This document shows positions 61,934 through 64,000 of a DNA stretch of 64,000 bases, piece after piece; within the stretch, counting starts at the first letter, position 1, and each line of letters starts with the position of its first letter. This DNA is from Pseudomonas sp. BP8 (GTDB lineage Bacteria > Pseudomonadota > Gammaproteobacteria > Pseudomonadales > Pseudomonadaceae), in the NCBI RefSeq assembly GCF_017875955.1, contig NZ_JAGINK010000001.1:191001-255000 (forward strand), in the 5' to 3' direction. A program made the translations under genes and the position numbers. Below the pieces are notes generated by a model, which did not search any database, was not told the origin of the DNA, and was given only the letters and a program-made list of their open reading frames with translations.

Positions 61934-62845
61934 TCACCAACCTTCAGCCTCGGTTCTCCAGTGTTCCGGAAAGCCCAGACGCTGGAAGTGAGACACGCCA
62001 TATCTGTCTTCCATCAACGCAAGCCTATCCTTGAAGGTTCCGTCAAACCCAATGGCGCGGAGAAGTACATGAACGACTGTGAGTGAAGCGTAAACCGTCT
62101 TGTTGTCCGTGAACTTAATATTCTTACGTTTCAAATTTGTCGGGGAAACGCCAATTTTGACATCGATGAAGCGGTCATGGTGTGCCGCCATATTTCGGAG
62201 CACTGTTAGTGTATGCAGCCAACTTTCAAACACTTCAACCTGAGTTATCCCAAATTTTGATGAGATCATTCTTCGATCTGCCGGGTCTCTCAACATGGCG
62301 AATATTTTTGACCATGTTCCCAGCGTCACGCACTCACTCATAGCCCAACTGGGTGGAAGATAAGGGTCCTCATAGCTGTCATAGTAAGCCTTTATATAGA
62401 GTCGAGCTGACGCACGCTCGACCTCGCTTTCAATCTTTGACAGCATCTGACCAATGCCATTTCGTCCTTTCGGGGCAAATATCTCTGACTTCAAATACCA
62501 GTGCGGCGAATATTTAAGGCTCAGCAGATTGCAGATCACACTGCGCACCGCTACTTCCAAGCGTTCTGCCGACTCCATGAGAATCGCCCGAATTTCCCGA
62601 TCACATTCATAACGCTCAAAAATTTTCTCAAACGTCGTGTTCGGCAAGAACATTTTGCTCACTCGGTCCTGCATTTGGTACCAATACCCCTTCAGGCGGA
62701 AATGGCCAACAAACGCGATATATTTAAGCGCCAGGCTCTCGTTGCTGACAATCAGGCCTTGCGACTTCAGCTTTTCGAGCAGTGCTTGAGGCGTGCGAGC
62801 GTTTTTTGCGAATGGAGGCTTTTTCAAGAGAGCCGTCTTGGCCAT
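61934..62845 (-). CDS. abiF: AbiF/AbiD-type abortive infection protein (Abi_2 family, HEPN RNase)
   Basis: 303 residues from the ATG at 62843-62845. Abi_2 family: N-terminal LLEKLKSQGLIVSNESLALKYIAFVGHFRLKGYW (in part), middle YECDREIRAILMESAERLEVAVRS, and the catalytic HEPN R-x4-H motif Arg217-N-M-A-A-His222 in LRNMAAHHDRF. Expected to cleave RNA on phage infection. A structured RNA with U-run ends 15 bp upstream of the start on the same strand (62861-62931), matching AbiF-ncRNA pairs. Lower GC than its neighbours; it interrupts the yrfG / BON-LysM gene order, so it was acquired. Confidence 0.9.
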   Translation of the reverse strand: MAKTALLKKPPFAKNARTPQALLEKLKSQGLIVSNESLALKYIAFVGHFRLKGYWYQMQDRVSKMFLPNTTFEKIFERYECDREIRAILMESAERLEVAVRSVICNLLSLKYSPHWYLKSEIFAPKGRNGIGQMLSKIESEVERASARLYIKAYYDSYEDPYLPPSWAMSECVTLGTWSKIFAMLRDPADRRMISSKFGITQVEVFESWLHTLTVLRNMAAHHDRFIDVKIGVSPTNLKRKNIKFTDNKTVYASLTVVHVLLRAIGFDGTFKDRLALMEDRYGVSHFQRLGFPEHWRTEAEGW

Positions 62846-62860
62846 GCTCAAAATCCAGGC

Positions 62861-62931
62861 AAAAAAAACTCGCCTTTTGCACGCCTGCTTTGAAGCAGGA
62901 CCCTACCCGTTGGGCAGGACGTGTGGCGAGT
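62861..62931 (-). ncRNA. AbiF-associated structured RNA
   Basis: Read on the reverse strand: closing stem ACTCGCC ... GGCGAGT; inside it CACG/CGTG; hairpin CCTGCCC-AAC-GGGTAGG; hairpin CCTGCT-TCAA-AGCAGG; then eight U. So it is a short RNA ending in its own terminator, directly before abiF. The transcript may start further upstream (to about 62990). Assigned to the abiF RNA motif from memory of the family and position. Confidence 0.7.
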
Positions 62932-63298
62932 GTGTTGGGTTCAGGCTATCCAAAGCGGGTGTCGACGTCAACGCCTGACAAGTTAGCCCATGATGGGTGG
63001 CGAGCATACTGACCACCTTGGCATTGTTCACCGTTACGATGAAACGTTGCCTGCTACCCAACAGATTACTAGAGGAGCACTTACGAAACTGGAGGTTCTT
63101 TAGTCAGTGCCTTCAGCGCTGGGGTGTAGGATATTTCTCAACTGAAACGAGATGCTTCAGCGTATGGATGACATCGAGACTGCGATCCTACAGGGTTCTG
63201 CTAAATCAATAAGTTAGCGTTAGCTCTATGAGAGCAGCCTTGCCGGAGCGCCGGACCGGTCGAAAGGGCTGCTTCGCAGCCCCAACCCGGGCGACGCG
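62932..63298. other. Region upstream of the AbiF RNA and end of the BON-LysM gene
   Basis: Contains the probable RNA promoter region, and at 63183-63290 a repeat related to 43650-43740 (CAATAAGTTAGCGTTAGCTC, then GGGCTGC-TTC-GCAGCCC hairpin). No convincing gene. Confidence 0.5.
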
Positions 63299-63739
63299 TT
63301 AATCAGGGATGCGCAACACCTGCCCCGGATAAATCTTGTCCGGATGCGACAGCAGCGGCTTGTTCGCCTCGAAGATTTTCTGGTACTTGTTCGGGTCGCC
63401 ATACTCCCGCTTGGAAATGGCACTCAAGGTGTCACCCTTCTCGACCGTGACGAACCTGGCCGCCTGTGCCACCGGCCCGGTCACGGTAATCTGGTCGTCG
63501 ACACTGGCCACCCCACTGATGTTGCCCGCTGCCAGGATGATCTTCTCTTTTTCCTCCTGGCTCGCCACCTCGCCTTTGAGGATGATCTTGTCGCCCTCTA
63601 CAGTGGCGGTGATATTCGGGTTACCCAGCCCCACCTTGCTCACATGCTCCTTGAGCTGCTCCTCGGCATTGGCATTGCCAGGGGTCAGCAGGTCGATCAA
63701 CTTCTCGCCGGCTTCCTTCACGAAACTGAACAGGCTCAT
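63299..63739 (-). CDS. BON and LysM domain protein (YgaU/Kbp-like)
   Basis: 146 residues from the ATG at 63737-63739 (GAGGAG upstream). An N-terminal helix, then a BON domain (NITATVEGDKIILKGEVASQ ... GVASVDDQITV), then a C-terminal LysM domain (VTVEKGDTLSAISKREYGDPNKYQ ... IYPGQVLRIP, in part). E. coli Kbp with the same layout binds potassium in the cytoplasm. No signal peptide, in agreement with that. Confidence 0.92.
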   Translation of the reverse strand: MSLFSFVKEAGEKLIDLLTPGNANAEEQLKEHVSKVGLGNPNITATVEGDKIILKGEVASQEEKEKIILAAGNISGVASVDDQITVTGPVAQAARFVTVEKGDTLSAISKREYGDPNKYQKIFEANKPLLSHPDKIYPGQVLRIPD

Positions 63740-63913
63740 GACGCGCTCCTCGTTGATGAATCCATGGACACAGGAGTCTAGGCCAGCTTTGCCGCGCCCG
63801 CTCGACTGCGACCAATCGACGCGCTCTATCAAGGCATAGAACCTAGCGATTAGACGGCGCCAGCCCACCGGCCTAGGCTTGGGGTAGTAAAAAACCGTCG
63901 GTAACCCGCCCTG

Positions 63914-64000
63914 ATGAACAGCAAACCTCCGGTCTGCTCGGCATCTACACCACTGTCCTTGCCAGCCGCCAGCAACCGCTACGACTACATCCAGCTCAGC
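63914..64000 (+). CDS. Start of a gene cut by the window, possibly fdhD
   Basis: 29 codons from ATG 63914: MNSKPPVCSAST then PAASNRYDYIQL. The wording resembles the N-terminus of Pseudomonas FdhD, the sulphur-transfer protein for formate dehydrogenase, and fits remembered gene order. Too short to be sure; no strong ribosome site. Confidence 0.45.
   Translation, partial: MNSKPPVCSASTPLSLPAASNRYDYIQLS

Overview
The window is a high-GC chromosome segment whose genes, order and REP repeats point to the Pseudomonas putida group. From memory the order hisF-hisA-hisH-hisB, AsmA, mutY, yggX, tRNA-Phe, GABA permease, amino-acid ABC transporter ... siderophore receptor/two-component pair, OprD-type porin, dTDP epimerase, sensor/NtrC pair, cysQ, nudE, yrfG and a BON-LysM protein matches the region next to the histidine genes of P. 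putida. This could not be checked here.

Layout. 1-19139: core chromosome. It holds a histidine operon (hisB-hisH-DUF2164-hisA-hisF, reverse strand), an OFA-family MFS transporter, an asmA-mutY-yggX operon, tRNA-Phe, a HigBA-like toxin-antitoxin pair, ppk2, a GABA-type permease, a four-gene polar amino-acid ABC transporter, a methyltransferase and a small lipoprotein. 19238-19313 is tRNA-Thr(TGT). 19269-42293 is an integrated element of about 23 kb, bounded by a perfect 39-bp direct repeat of the tRNA-Thr 3' end, with a tyrosine integrase just inside the right end. 42294-64000: core again, with a DUF4160/DUF2442 pair, a TonB-dependent receptor divergent from an OmpR/EnvZ-type pair, a porin, agmatine deiminase, a kinase/aminotransferase fusion, rfbC, a sensor kinase/NtrC-type regulator/thioesterase operon, cysQ-nudE, yrfG, an AbiF-type abortive-infection gene with its own structured RNA, a BON-LysM protein and the start of a probable fdhD.

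The element looks like a P4-like phage satellite rather than a complete prophage. It has an integrase, AlpA-type regulator, a tightly overlapped replication operon ending in a TOPRIM primase and a DUF927 helicase, an origin-like cluster of eleven GGGGAAC iterons, a lone tail tape-measure gene, a lipoprotein and a serine recombinase. I saw no capsid, portal, terminase large subunit or lysis genes. Its left 7 kb (19.4-26.5) is unusual: less than half is coding, and the gaps are packed with short symmetric sequences. Between 19848 and 20446 there are about seventeen different palindromes. Between 23.87 and 26.39 kb there are many tandem pairs of short words, different from pair to pair but repeated within a pair at one helical turn (10-12 bp) or about two. 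Many of these words begin with GTC. The same design recurs at 30748 and 40071-40212. This 'bank of binding sites' is the most interesting signal in the window; its role is unknown, and decoy, replication, packaging and regulatory explanations are all open.

A second system worth attention is abiF (61934-62845). Its HEPN R-x4-H motif is intact and it is preceded on the same strand by a compact multi-hairpin RNA ending in a U-run, as in the AbiF-RNA defence pairs related to Cas13 ancestors.
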